Source: Holothuria scabra (lineage: Eukaryota > Echinodermata > Holothuroidea > Aspidochirotida > Holothuriidae). Taken from it: a stretch of 64,000 nucleotides of DNA. Position 1 is the stretch's first letter, and every line of letters begins with the position of its first letter. The stretch spans positions 372,001 to 436,000 of the forward strand of contig CM074194.1 in NCBI GenBank assembly GCA_037179385.1, read 5' to 3'. Shown piece by piece: positions 1 to 10,210 of the stretch. The position numbers and the translations under genes were made by a program. The notes beneath the pieces are model-generated. The model did no database searches and was not told the origin of the DNA. It saw nothing but the letters and a program-made list of their open reading frames with translations.

Positions 1-616
1 CCAGTGAGAGTATAATTGGCTTGGGATGGTAAAGGTATACTTTACTAGTCTTGATGAAGTAATAGGCCTAGCTTCCCGAACTGTCAGCAAGCCCACGGGT
101 TTGTGTAGGAAGGTGTAAACAACTTTCATTATACCTGCGGAGATATCATTGAGAAGTGTTAAGGTGGTAATTACGAGATCGTGGGGGTGGTTGTGCTAGG
201 CTTCTTTCCAGTCGTGTACCGTTCATCTTTCCAAGTGAGCCTTTTATCTTTGGAATATTGTTATTTTTTCAATCATCAAATATTAAAATACTATCAAGTG
301 CAAACAACCGGACACAAGCAGCGGTTTTATATCTACAGACAATTTGGCCCATTTCTTTACCTATTTTGCCTTCACCATATTTCTTCAAAGAATATTTGTC
401 CCTCCCAGTTGTAAATCTGTTTCGCCCACGGTCAGTCCAGGAACTTGCTATGATTCCCAATTAGTAGCTCCCTGACAAACTAACTGACCAATCCAATGCA
501 TGCAACCGGAAACTGAGGCTGAGGGTGTGGCTAGATTAAACAGGTTTAAAGTTAAGACGTATCCCTTAAACACTGACCAACCAAACAACATACAACCCTA
601 CAGTCAAAGTACTGGC
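1..616. other. Unassigned AT-rich DNA
   Basis: No reading frame with recognisable domain content and no clear repeat boundary were found. Short open frames of 60-100 codons occur on both strands at the density expected by chance in AT-rich DNA. The 500-600 part runs directly into the MITE that starts near 617. Confidence 0.5.
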
Positions 617-922
617 ATAAGGGCCCAGTTCTCTTACCCCAAACAGTACATAATTCTCCTAACCTTCTTACTTAAGCCCCTCCCACAATTTTCTGAAATT
701 CATGCTCGTCCAGATAAAATCTCAGTTTATTGTTTCAAGGTGAGTAAAGAAAAACTAAATTTATTTAATCAAAACACTCTCAGTACCGTTCATGCTGTGT
801 AATATTAGCTTTGGTGCTCTGCATTGTTTGAATTAGCTGTCAATCAAAGAGCTGAGCCAATTGAGAATTTCGGTACCCCTGTACCAAAATTGTAGTTTGG
901 GGTGAGAGGTTTGGCCCTTTAA
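617..922 (+). mobile_element. TTAA-type MITE, family A, copy 1
   Basis: A roughly 306-bp non-coding element. Its left end reads GGGCCCAGTTCTCTTACCCC and its right end reads GGGGTGAGAGGTTTGGCCCT followed by TTAA, so the ends are imperfect inverted repeats. The left flank is ATAA, a decayed TTAA. The same sequence recurs at 6615-6918, 18087-18391 (inverted) and 51660-51922, all of similar length. No transposase is encoded. TTAA duplications are typical of piggyBac and Kolobok superfamilies; which one mobilised it cannot be told from this copy. Confidence 0.75.
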
Positions 923-1531
923 GGGGAAGTTTAATCAAATATTTATTTTTCATACGTATAAGACCGAAGCAAGTCCACACAGTGTGGTGAAAGTCCCATT
1001 TCAATCAATTGGACACGTATTTCTCGAAATATCAGTTAAATAGCCCATGATGATATGAAATGCTTTTTCGTTAATAGATAGTGTCAGAGAATGACTCCAA
1101 ATCGTTGTTATTGAGTCATTTCATGGGCTCTTTAATGAAGTCAGTAGATTTGTGTTCCAAAGTGGGTTTGAGGGCGGCAGAGACTATATCACTTTCTCAC
1201 ATTGACAAGGAATGCTTTGTTTCCCTTTGTTTTATAAGACTGTTGTTTTGACCTTGAAGTTAATAGGTATAGGACCTCCCTGCGGGGAATGCAAATTTGT
1301 AAAGTTCTCATGACACTTATGCAATCATATTTTAATAATTTGAGTGTTGAGGAGAAAACATAAGATTGTGAACTAATGTGAGGATATGATGTCATATGTG
1401 ATTCACTTTTTTTGAAAATGTGAAAATTTCACATGCTCATATCCTCAGAACCACACATCAGATTTCAATTCAAATCCCACCAAAATGCTTAGGATAAGTA
1501 CTCTTCTAACATACTAAATTCTGTTGTTACC
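923..1531 (+). repeat. Dispersed repeat family B, copy 1 (interrupted)
   Basis: This stretch matches 7380-7925 and 18000-18870. Shared landmarks, in order, are AAGTCCACACAGTGTGGTGA-like, a block around TGACAAGGAATGCTTTGTTTC, a block around GTTAATAGG.ATGACCTC, GATATGATGTCATATGT, and a final block with TTTCACCAAAATGC. The copy is split by a 100-bp TTAA element at 1036-1135. Reading frames are broken in every copy, so it looks like a non-coding transposon or a decayed element; its termini are not well defined. Confidence 0.65.
1036..1135 (+). mobile_element. 100-bp TTAA MITE, deletion derivative of the 1532-3073 element
   Basis: TTAA is present at both ends (1036-1039 and 1132-1135). The left end is ATAGCCCATGA and the right end TCATGGGCTCT, inverted repeats of one another. 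The right two thirds, including GATAGTGTCAGAGAATGAC, match the terminal repeat of the 1.54-kb element at 1532-3073. It appears to be an internally deleted copy inserted into repeat family B. Confidence 0.75.
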
Positions 1532-3073
1532 TTAAAGAGCCCATAAAATGACTTAGTAACAATGATTTAGATTCATCTCTGACACTATCTATCAACAAAA
1601 ATAGCATTTATTTAAAAAAAAAATCCCATCCCACAAAAGAGAAATGCTCAAGTGAAATGGTATCCCTTCCAGCACAACAGCTGAAAAATGTAAAAGTGCA
1701 TTGAACCAAGAATGACATCATCACAGGAACCCATCTTCACAGTGTGTGTACTATAGTGCACTTGCAGTATACCCTGCTCTGTTGATGTTACACAATCTTG
1801 CATGTATAGATGGCCTAAAATGATTGATATAAATGACAAATTATCATTACAAAACCTAAACCTCTGTTTGCTTTTCAAAACCAGTGAAAAAGGGGGTTTT
1901 AACACCTAGGGATATCCCTGTACAACAGATGGAGTTTTGTGACTTCTCAATATTCCTTGAGCCAACTAGCATGCAGGGAAAATTGTTTGGTTTATAATAC
2001 CAGGGAGTTGCAACTCCCTGATAATACATGGTACAAGTGTTTGGAAGTTCCGTGCTAAGAGGTTATACACACAGAAAAATACCTCAGGCTCCTGGGGGAT
2101 GTAACTGCATCCATTTGTCTTCCGGTGTTACGTAACTATTATTTTTATTGGGGGGAAAGCAGTGATTCTCTCATTACACAGGCCCATATGCAATACTGTA
2201 TACCATTCTGCACGTACAGTGGCTTTAAATACTACCAACAGGTTTTGTGTTGTTTTGGATGCATGTGGTAATGCTGCAATTTGACTTGGTTCATAGAAAA
2301 GGAACAGTAAATATAGTGGGAAAGGAGACTAGCTGATATTTTGGTTATTTAAGGAAGTATTCCATATTTTTATCAAAAGTTGGCATGAAGTTACTTTTTC
2401 AACTTCATGCATTTTGAAGTCTATGCTAGTACAAATCCATTGGTTCATTTCTACAATGATGTTTGTGACAAATTTTACTTGGAAGGTATGTCTTTCAAAG
2501 GAATCCTGGTGAGATATCAGTCTTCTTATTCAACAATCTGAATGAATGTGAGTTGAAATGTTTTCTTTTTCTGGTTGGAAGAACTGCTGTCTAGTAATAG
2601 ATCGACTAGGACTGGAACCTAAAATTCAAACTGATAGGCCTAATATGATGAATGGGACAGCTTTAGTGAATAATGATAAAATTCCTCTTTTGAGGAATTG
2701 GGAGTGAAATTTTCAAATTTTGATTGATATATTTAATTTGGCTTTATACTGGGACATTCTTCAGATATAATTCAGAAATTATTTGACCAGTACCGGTCTC
2801 ATGCTACGCAATCTGTGAGCAAAATGTTACTTAAACATAGCATTATAATACACACACTGTGAAGTTGGATTCCTGTGATGATGTCATTTTTGGTTCAATG
2901 CACTTTTACATCGTTTACATTTTTCAGCTGTTGTGCTGAAAGGGGTACCATTTCGCTTGAGCATTTCTCCTTTGTGGGGCAGAATTTTGTAAAATAAATG
3001 CTTTTTTGGTGATAGATAGTCTCAGAGAATGACTCCAAATCGTTGTCATTAAGTCATTTCACGGGCTCTTTAA
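1532..3073. mobile_element. 1.54-kb TTAA element with ~220-bp terminal inverted repeats
   Basis: Flanked by TTAA at 1532-1535 and 3070-3073. From the left, AGAGCCCATAAAATGACTTA runs inward to about 1755; the reverse complement of the right end starts AGAGCCCGTGAAATGACTTA and follows it for about 220 bp, including the landmarks GACACTATCTATCA, GAGAAATGCTCAAG, CAGCACAACAGCTGAAAAATG and GACATCATCACAGGAA. The interior (about 1760-2850) has no long ORF, so it is non-autonomous or decayed. A 20-bp palindrome with its own 7-bp duplications (1994-2027) is inserted inside. TTAA duplications fit piggyBac or Kolobok-like transposition. Confidence 0.8.
1994..2027. mobile_element. Miniature palindrome, 20 bp, with 7-bp target duplications
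   Basis: The perfect palindrome CAGGGAGTTGCAACTCCCTG occupies 2001-2020. It is bounded by identical 7-bp direct repeats ATAATAC at 1994-2000 and 2021-2027. The same termini with other flanking 7-mers recur at 10557-10594, 25362-25411, 43321-43370 and 54934-54968. See the findings for the family argument. It codes for nothing; it could be a minimal transposon or the fused ends left by a larger element. Confidence 0.7.
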
Positions 3074-3780
3074 ACTCATCTTTTAAACCCCAAACACTAT
3101 TTGTCCATTGCGCAATAATTTGTCACTCTTTGTTGTGCAACTCTCATGACCTGTTTTGTTTCCCTGTAAAACTAAAAATGTTTTTATGACCTTGAACCAA
3201 GGACTTATATAAATGGACAGAGCATGTAACGTGTACGTCCTATCCGTAGATTGCCGCCACCAACTGGGACAAAAAGGCGCACCAAGATGGCCGCCGTAAA
3301 CCTATAAATTGTCTGATTTGACGACGACTATGTAATATTTTAAGCAGAAGCTTAACTTGAATGGGGAAAAATATCATATTCCTGCAATAAGTGAAGTGAT
3401 TTTGACCAAATCTTGCAATATTTCAAAAATATTTCAACTTTTTTGCAAACTCTGGTGATATGCTTGAGCAAGTCCAAACTTTCACACAAAAACATAGCAG
3501 ACGGCCATCATGGTGCGCTTTTTCTCACACTACGGTAGCGACCATGAACCGTGCAGTATGCTCTGTCCATGTAAAGAAGTCCGAGCCTTGAACACTTCCG
3601 GTTTGCTTGCATAGTATGTTGCACAAAGAGGGCTTTATTAATTACATCACCCCATAACAGTAAGAGTGCTGTCCCACCTTGTACAAGGGTGCAGTAACTT
3701 TCAGAAAACAAAGAAATAAAAAAGATTGTTATTTTGAGTAGTACAACGTCATCAAAAATTATTGTGCAATATACTATTTT
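3074..3780 (+). mobile_element. MITE family C, copy 1, interrupted by a hAT-like insert
   Basis: The left part contains TTTGTCCATTGCGCAATAAT and the right part ends near TTATTGTGCAATATACTATT, which are inverted repeats of each other. Internal landmarks shared with 4309-4605, 15840-16135 and (inverted) 24625-24865 are TTTTTATGACCTTGAACACTTCC, TTGCACAGAGAGG and GTGCAGTAACTTTCAGAAA. This copy is split inside the word GACCTTGAACACTTCC by the 388-bp element at 3198-3585. The right end abuts the family A-prime MITE at 3779, which used its TTAA. Confidence 0.7.
3190..3593. mobile_element. hAT-like 388-bp MITE with perfect 8-bp target duplication
   Basis: The element lies at 3198-3585, between identical 8-bp repeats CCTTGAAC at 3190-3197 and 3586-3593. 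Removing the element and one repeat restores the family C word GACCTTGAACACTTCC seen in other copies, so the insertion is unambiguous. Its ends are imperfect inverted repeats of about 100 bp, sharing GGACTT..T..ATGGACAGAGCAT and, further in, GCGCACCA.GATGGCCG. An 8-bp duplication and a terminal CA fit the hAT superfamily. There is no transposase ORF. Confidence 0.85.
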
Positions 3781-4083
3781 AAAGGCAGTCATTCGTCACC
3801 CCAAACTACATCTTCAGTATACATATATCAAAACTCTCAATTCGTACAGCTCTTTGATTGGCATCACATTCAAACAATGCATCATAGCTAAATTACACAG
3901 CATGGGCACTGAGAGTGTCTTGATTACATATTATGGACTTGTATGGCCACAGGGACAAGCCATGAAGCAATAAACTAGAATTGTGTCTGGATAAAGATGA
4001 GTTTTAGATAAATGTGGGAGGGGCCAGAAGTAAGTAGGTTGGGAGAATTGGAACTGTTTGGGATGATGAAAATATGCCTTTAA
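3779..4083 (-). mobile_element. TTAA MITE, family A-prime, copy 1 (305 bp)
   Basis: TTAA at 3779-3782 and 4080-4083 bounds ends AGGCAGTCATTCGTCACC... and ...GGGATGATGAAAATATGCCT. An almost identical copy of exactly the same length lies at 20465-20769, suggesting recent activity. The internal sequence is related to family A in the opposite orientation (AATTCGTACAGCTCTTTGATTGGC and the GAAGCAATAAACTA block). It is inserted at the terminal TTAA of the family C copy on its left. Confidence 0.85.
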
Positions 4084-4760
4084 TTTGAGTCTATAAACTT
4101 CAACATTTTATATCTCGGATCAAGAATGCCCTATAAAGATCAGAGTTAGACTGTTAGAATTGATTTTCCATGTGTACATCAAGTGAAAAAATTCAAAAAT
4201 ACATAATTTAGAGCATGAAAAATGAATTCTAACAGTCCAACTCCAATCTTCTTAGGACATTCCTGAGCTGAGATATACTAATGTTGAAGTTTGTTCACTT
4301 GAAACGAATTGGTCCATTGCGCAATAATTTGTGACTCTCTTGTTGTACAACTCGCAGAACCTGCTTTGTTTTCCTCTAAAATTAAAAATGTTTTAATGAT
4401 CTTGAACACTTCCTGTTTGCTTGTAGAGCATGTTGCACAGAGAGGGTTTAATTACTTACGTCACCCCAACATGGTAAGAGTGCTACTGCTATCACACCTT
4501 GGTACAAGGTGCAGTAACTTTCAGAAAAACAAAGAAATACAAAGATTGTAATTTGAGTTGTACAACAATGACATCACAAATTATTGCGCAATATACCATT
4601 TTAAGTTGAGTGAATAACCTTCAACATTTTATTTCTCAGCTCAGGAATGTCCTATGAAGATGGGAGTTGGACTGTTAGCATTCATTTTTCATGCTCTCTA
4701 ATGTATATTTTTGATTTTTTTTTTTTTTACTTGAGGTACACTGTAATAGTGTATTTTTTT
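4084..4760. mobile_element. MITE family C, copy 2, within longer inverted arms
   Basis: The core at 4309-4605 has inverted ends TGGTCCATTGCGCAATAATT and AATTATTGCGCAATATACCA. On both sides lie longer arms with the words CTTCAACATTTTAT, GGACTGTTAG and TTTTTCATGCTCT in opposite orientation (about 4100-4300 and 4610-4740). The full unit is therefore a foldback of roughly 650 bp. Other copies at 15.7 kb and 24.5 kb show the outer end TGTACCTCAAGT. No protein is encoded. Confidence 0.65.
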
Positions 4761-5228
4761 TATTTTTTTAACCGAGTAAGCCTTCTTTATTTAAATCTGT
4801 TTGAAATATGTCAATATCTTTTTCAGTTCTGAAGATATACCTCTTCAAATTTTGAATGTTTCTAGTTCAACTTGTTGCTTAGGCAGAAATAATTTTACGC
4901 TTAGGGTTGCACAGTATTAACATTTCTTTTGTTACCACTATATTAATTATCTCTTAATTGCTCATCAGATAGTTTAAGGTTTGGCAATTGATTGATACAA
5001 GGACATAATTTACACTTCCAAAATAAAAACCCCAGGACATTGGGGCCTACTAATGTTGCAGCTGTCCTTGTATTCATGACAAGTTGCATACTGAGTTCAT
5101 GTTTTTTCATGATTAAGTTCAAAACAGAAATTATTCTGTAAAATGATCAATTGTCGATGGATTTTGATGGGTATTGAGGCTAATTTCTAACTCAAATAAT
5201 CAACCTAGTTCTTTTCATGTTACCAGAC
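4761..5228. other. Unassigned AT-rich DNA
   Basis: No gene, RNA gene or repeat boundary could be supported here. It contains runs of T (around 4710-4770) and no open frame of interest. Confidence 0.5.
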
Positions 5229-5240
5229 CTTTAAAGCCAA

Positions 5241-5347
5241 ATGCCGTTCACCAAGCGACGTCTCGGACCTGGCGGAAATGTGACGACCGTCAATGCGAAG
5301 GAGTCTGCAAATGTGTACCTGCAATTTAGCGCCATGATAAGAAAAAG
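5241..5347 (+). CDS. Candidate first coding exon, unknown protein
   Basis: An ATG at 5241 opens a 54-codon frame with a composition unlike the surrounding noise: it begins MPFTKRRLGPGGNVTTVNAK and is basic, with few low-complexity residues. The local DNA is richer in CpG than its surroundings. A possible donor GT follows AAAAAG at 5348, and a possible acceptor TAATAG ends at 5431. Joining them would continue the frame for about 17 codons to a TGA. The donor (GTTGCA) is weak. I recognise no family. It may equally be a chance ORF; no transcript evidence is available. Confidence 0.25.
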
Positions 5348-5349
5348 GT

Positions 5350-6180
5350 TGCATATAAAAGTGTGGTTACAACCTAGGGTTGTCAAAAATAACTTCTTAA
5401 ATTAAATTTCAAATTCGTTTTGCGCTAATAGGTTTGCACCTCCATACGAACGAAGAAGCAACTCCAACGTGAGAAACTGAGCGTGAGTATATTTTTCTAA
5501 TGAAGGAAACGCGTCTTTGTAAACTTTGCAAACGCATGACCGATCTTACCAACGATAGGATGAGATGTTTATTGTCAATGTTCGTATCCGGTTGACTGCG
5601 ATGAAAGAGGAGCTATCATGCAACCACCAAGGCTGCAATTCAATGAGTTGTTTAATCTTTCAGTGAAACCGTATGTTAATCAAGAGACATATGTCGTGCA
5701 CATTGAACGAGCATGTCATAGGTGTGTCAGACTATGAAATTACTACCTAAGACAGAATATTCGTTGCTCATAGCCTGCGTGGTTGTCCCTGTATGCATTG
5801 TCTTTAACTGAGCTAGTATGGTACCCATTGATAGGTTTGCGAGCCCAGGATGGTGCTAACAAATAATTTTTGATCGCGTGCTGTTGATTCTTGACCCCCA
5901 AATTAGTTTCTCACCAAGAGGTTACATAAAGGAGAGCTGCAGGACATGTCAAATGACGTCATAAAAGTACATTTCGACAGTCTCACGGATTAATAAAGGG
6001 AAATTTTGCGTCTCAAACGCACCAAAACTTAGAAAATGCAATTTTTTTTTTTTTTTTTTGATCCGTTTCATTTTCACCAATTAATACCACATTTGCCTAC
6101 TCAAACATTTGCATTAGAAGAACGGAAGTTTAATCATTTGAAATCATGAAGTTCGAGTGAACAAATTAGTCAAGGGAAAC
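5350..6180. other. Non-repetitive stretch after the candidate exon
   Basis: No repeats shared with the rest of the window were seen between about 5200 and 5990, which is unusual here and compatible with a host promoter or intron. GTGAGT-type donor words occur near 5482. A 17-base run of T lies near 6043-6060. Confidence 0.35.
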
Positions 6181-6290
6181 GCTAGCCTGTGTAGCGCCTC
6201 TGTGGCTGCCACCTCCTTAGGTTGGGTTTTCATAGCGATTAGCTGAACGAAAAGATATTGTCCGCTCCGCCGGCTAGGGAAACGCAGTCA
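6181..6290 (+). repeat. Short dispersed repeat, AGCCTG...GGGCTA type, copy 1
   Basis: About 110 bp starting TAGCCTGTGTAGCGCCTCTG and ending TTGTCCGCTCCGCCGGCTA. Copies lie at 32982-33070 (same strand) and 10084-10207 (inverted). Ends are weak inverted repeats (TAGCC...GGCTA). Shared internal words are TCATAGCGATTAGCTGAACGA-like. It is non-coding and resembles a MITE or a SINE fragment. Confidence 0.6.
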
Positions 6291-6291
6291 T

Positions 6292-6463
6292 TCCAACTTG
6301 AACGTTCAAGTAGTGCAGGACACTTTCCTGTTTCATGATTGACTCTAGGGAATCTTGTCACAGTATTTTTCTCAGTATTGCTGTGTGATACACGTTCAAG
6401 TAGTGCAGGATACTTTCCTGTTTCATGATTGACTCTAGGGAATCTTGTCACAGTATTTTTCTC
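6292..6463 (+). repeat. Tandem dimer of ~85 bp
   Basis: A block containing ACGTTCAAGTAGTGCAGGA, CTTTCCTGTTTCATGATTGA and GAATCTTGTCACAGTATTTT occurs twice in a row (about 6301-6374 and 6391-6463), almost identical. The duplication is local and recent; it codes for nothing recognisable. Confidence 0.75.
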
Positions 6464-6614
6464 CTCAAACGTAAAATTTACTATGAGTTATTGTTTGGTG
6501 TACCCTGAATATGCGGGGATACTGGAATCCTAAAATATTAAAAAAGATATTTCAAAGAGAAAGAAGAGGAAAACTGATATTTAGCTATTGCCTCGAAATA
6601 AGTTTGATACTCCT

Positions 6615-6918
6615 TCAAAGGCCCAGTCCTCTCACCCCAAACAGTACCAATTCTCCTAATTCTCTTTCTTAAGCTCCTCCCACAACTGTGTGAAATTCAT
6701 CCTTATCCAGTCACAATCTCGGTTTATTGCTTCAGGGTGAGTATAGAAAATCTCTATGTCAAAATCAAAACACTCTCAGTACAGTTCATGCTGTGTGATA
6801 TAAGCTTTGGTTACCTTTATTGTTTGAATTAACAGTCAATCGAAAAGCTGGGCCAATGTAGAGTTACTGTAGCCGCGTACAAGAAGTGTAGTTTAGGGTG
6901 AGAGGATTGGCCCTTTAA
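6615..6918 (+). mobile_element. TTAA MITE, family A, copy 2
   Basis: A 304-bp copy running from TCAAAGGCCCAGTCCTCTCA to GGTGAGAGGATTGGCCCTTT followed by AA. The right TTAA is intact (6915-6918); the left one has decayed to TCAA. It is colinear with the copy at 617-922. Confidence 0.8.
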
Positions 6919-7380
6919 GCAACAAAAAAGAGAATTTTTATATGTGTGAAACATTTCTTAGAATTCTACTAGCATACAGTACTGCGTATTTTGAATAATT
7001 TATCCTCCTGTATCCATAAAACTACATGCCGTATGGAACTATAGCCTCCACTTGTACTGTAAATTTTTAATATATTAACAACGTGAGCCCCGCGGTTCGT
7101 TTAAATAATTCTATGAAATTCCCGATTATCGAGTACTGTTCCTAAAAATATGCACGGAAACCGATGAGAGGCTGTAAGATTTATCCCTGCAGTCCAAAAT
7201 GTGTTACGACGGATGAACATGGAAAAACTTAAAGGCTATGAACATCTTTCGAAAATGTTAAATTTCTACCAAAATCATGATTACGATTTCCTTTAGAAAA
7301 AGGGAAGTTTAGTTTAGCACTGCTAAACTTCCCTTTTAAAGGAATCGTGATGAACAAACTGAGATTATGACTGGATAATC
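6919..7380. other. Unassigned DNA with a hairpin at 7301-7340
   Basis: Nothing gene-like. Around 7301-7340 a strong hairpin pairs AAGGGAAGTTTAG with CTAAACTTCCCTTTT across a short loop. It may be the remnant of fused MITE ends, but I found no flanking duplication. Confidence 0.45.
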
Positions 7381-7930
7381 GTTAATTTTGAAAATTTAAT
7401 TTTCTAATGTGACAGAGGAAAACCAAATCCACACAGTGAGGTGAAACTTCCAATCGGCTATGTATTTCTCGATATATCAGGGATTTACTAGATTTGTATT
7501 CCAAAGTGAATTTTAGGGCATCAGAGGTTATATCACTTCCTTACATTGAGGAGGAATCCTTTGTTTCCTTTTGTTTTTCAGACCGTTGTGTTGACCTAGA
7601 AGTTAATAGGAATATGACCTCCCCAAGAGAAATGCAAAGTTCTCATCACACTTTATGCAATCACATTCTGATAATATGGGTTTGATGAGCAGGCTGTAAA
7701 ATTTAAAGAAAAATAAAAGACTGTCCTTTAATGTGAGGATATGATGTCATATGTATTTGCATCAAGTTTACTTTTTATTGAAAATGTGACAACTTCACTT
7801 ACTCATATCTTGAAAACCACTCGTAGACACCGTCATCGAATTGTAATTCAAATTTCACCAAAATGCGTAGAATTAGTACCCCTCTAACATATCAAAACTT
7901 GATATGACCTGAAACTCTTGCAATTCTTTT
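7381..7930 (+). repeat. Dispersed repeat family B, copy 2
   Basis: Uninterrupted relative of 923-1531 and 18000-18870. Landmarks are CCACACAGTGAGGTGAAACTT, ATTGAGGAGGAATCCTTTG, TGTTGACCTAGAAGTTAATAGG, GAGGATATGATGTCATATGT and TTTCACCAAAATGCGTAG. There is no consistent ORF among copies. Confidence 0.65.
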
Positions 7931-9690
7931 AAGGTTAGGGGTAATTGAACAGCAGATATTTGGCAATGTTATAGTTTCATAATTTGGTCTCAAAACTACC
8001 GTGAAGAAGTCGGAAAACTGACAAATTAAATGCCTGATTAATTTCCAAGAAACTGATTGGTCCAAAACGTTTTCGGAAAAAATGCGTGCGCACTGGGCCT
8101 TGAAATATACCCCAACACAAATTTGGTATTGTGATACGGTACTTGTTTTTATGTGATTATGTAAAAAATTATTTCAACAAGATACATTCTTTTATTAAAG
8201 AGATACTTTACTGCCGTAACATTACTTGAACATTATCAAGAGCCTATGTCGGGCCATTCACTCTCATACTGGCAATAGGTCTCACCATGGAAGTACTATC
8301 ATGGTCTCACCATGATACGGCGCTTGACAAGCGTATTGAATTTATACTGATCATATAAAGTTTGAAAGAATAGGGTTTAAATATACCAGTGAAAGGCTCT
8401 GCAGTATATTTTTAAGTCTCTTAAAGGGAAACTCTTCCCACCCCATACAGATATATGCCTTTGACTCAGTCATTTCTGAGCTGCTCCCACAACTATTTTT
8501 ATCTCTTCCCCCACCCTCTCCTGCAGGCGCAGACCTAAGTTAATCTGTTGAGCTGATACAAAGTTCTAATGTGCAATCAGTACAGTCTCTGTGAACGTTG
8601 TGTACTGTGAGCTACTCTGAATCTTTCGAAGCTGAAGTAATTAACGACCACTATTTTGGAATTTTCTTACCCATCTGCTCATATAGGAAAAGTGTAGGCT
8701 TCCTTTGGGGTGATGAAACATTATTAAAAGGTCACTCAGCTGCCTTATTTTGATTTACACGACATGTTGTTTCTGTCATTGTTGTCGGTGTCTGCTCTTG
8801 TTTTTACGTCCTTATGTTATACCACCAGTGTAGTATTTCTCCTTCACTGCTTGGACTTTTTAGTTTTCGAAATTATCTTCCCATGTAGCTATCACGTACG
8901 TTTAACCGTCCTCTGTGCTTATATGTGCATTTTCAATTATTTTTCACACTCTAAATAACTGAAACAGACGTCCGAGTCACTTTTTGGCTAATATGTGGTC
9001 GTCGGACTTATCTACTCTCCGTCTGCTTTTGTATTATTATTAAATACAGATTCAGTGTTTTAGCTCATCTATCTGCATTTAAAATACAAAGTTGACGCAG
9101 ACAGTTATTAAGAATTTGCGATGATTGTATACTACATCAGCTTGAGAGTTGTCATGGCAATGGGGACATTACAGAAAACAGAACTTGTGAGACGTACCGT
9201 AGCTCATGTTATACAACGTATAGTTTTCCTTTATAGTGTCAATTTTCGCTGAAAGTGCAGGAAAAGAGCACATGCCTTCCCACACGTTATGTAGAAACAT
9301 GCCCACTAGACAGTTAAGAAGTCTGATCCCCGGTAAACTAACTTAGAAGGAGCAAGAAGGCTGTTGTGTTGGACGGTGACGCTACAGAAATAATAGCACA
9401 CAGATCGATGGTTGACCGGGGACGGTCGATCGTTATTGTACACAGTACTAAGAATAAGCCTTTCTGAACAATGGCGGAAATACTAACCTGCCATTCAGGC
9501 AAAAGTGTATAGCACGGGCCTAGGACAAAGGGCTAGCAGGTACCTATATCACGTGACCTGAATCATGAATTGCGCGGGCACTTGAGAGATACAATAATAC
9601 GGAAGTTTGACTCTGTACTGCAACATGGAAAAGATGAAGAGATAAAAAAGAAACCAATGTATGCAGGGATGTAACTTTGGCCATTACGAG
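7931..9690. other. Unassigned DNA
   Basis: No supported gene. Near 8250-8310 two copies of GTCTCACCATG occur close together. The stretch 9300-9560 is richer in CpG than its surroundings. Short open frames here look like chance. Confidence 0.45.
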
Positions 9691-9698
9691 TGTTTTAC

Positions 9699-9818
9699 AT
9701 GAATAAAAGATTTAAATGTCCGGTGTGCATAATGAATACAGAAGTAAACGAAAGGAAAGTTACGGGAGTCTCAGGAGACAACCGCAATGACAAACATGAG
9801 GAAGACACGCTACTTCCG
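9699..9818 (+). CDS. Candidate coding exon with consensus splice donor
   Basis: ATG at 9699 gives 40 codons starting MNKRFKCPVCIMNTEVNERK, ending exactly at CCG followed by GTAAGT, a consensus donor, in phase 0. The peptide is hydrophilic and has a CPVC pair as in the start of a zinc-binding motif, but no partner cysteines are visible, so no family is claimed. The downstream exon could not be found with confidence. It could be chance: one consensus donor in an AT-rich window is not rare. Confidence 0.22.
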
Positions 9819-10080
9819 GTAAGTTTTGGTTGTCGCAGGTGGCAGGTGCAATCTGGGCCTGGCACTTGCTAGGTGCGTGACACTAAGTACTTCGACTCGT
9901 GCGATGAAAGACCCACTGCTCGGACGTCAAATTTCGGCAAAAGATATCGTCAAATCGATTCAATATAGTTAGGAGGAATAATACACGACTTTTCCCTCCC
10001 TGTGCTCGAATTTTTACCTGCAGTCGACCGTTCGTTCTATTGGCGGCTCATGGAGATTCGCCCGTGAAGCGTGGATGCAG
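9819..10080. other. Unassigned DNA downstream of the candidate donor
   Basis: No convincing acceptor or continuing exon was found. CpG dinucleotides remain relatively frequent, which would fit a host promoter-proximal region. Confidence 0.3.
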
Positions 10081-10083
10081 AGT

Positions 10084-10210
10084 CATGGGTAGCCCGGGGG
10101 ACGGACGAATTTTTTCGTCCAGCTCATCGCTACGAAAAAAATCAACGTCCGGATCCGAGGGGGCAGCCTAAAGGGGTATGCAGCTACAGAGGCGCTACGC
10201 AGGCTAAGTC
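10084..10210 (-). repeat. Short dispersed repeat, AGCCTG...GGGCTA type, copy 2
   Basis: An inverted copy of the repeat at 6181-6290 and 32982-33070. It starts GGTAGCCCGGGGGACGGACG, contains CCAGCTCATCGCTACGAAAA, and ends ACAGAGGCGCTACGCAGGCT. Its central part carries extra GC-rich sequence. Confidence 0.6.

Noticed and set aside
7301..7340. Hairpin as a transcription terminator
   Set aside because: Intrinsic terminators of this kind are bacterial; the context is eukaryotic and no gene precedes it.
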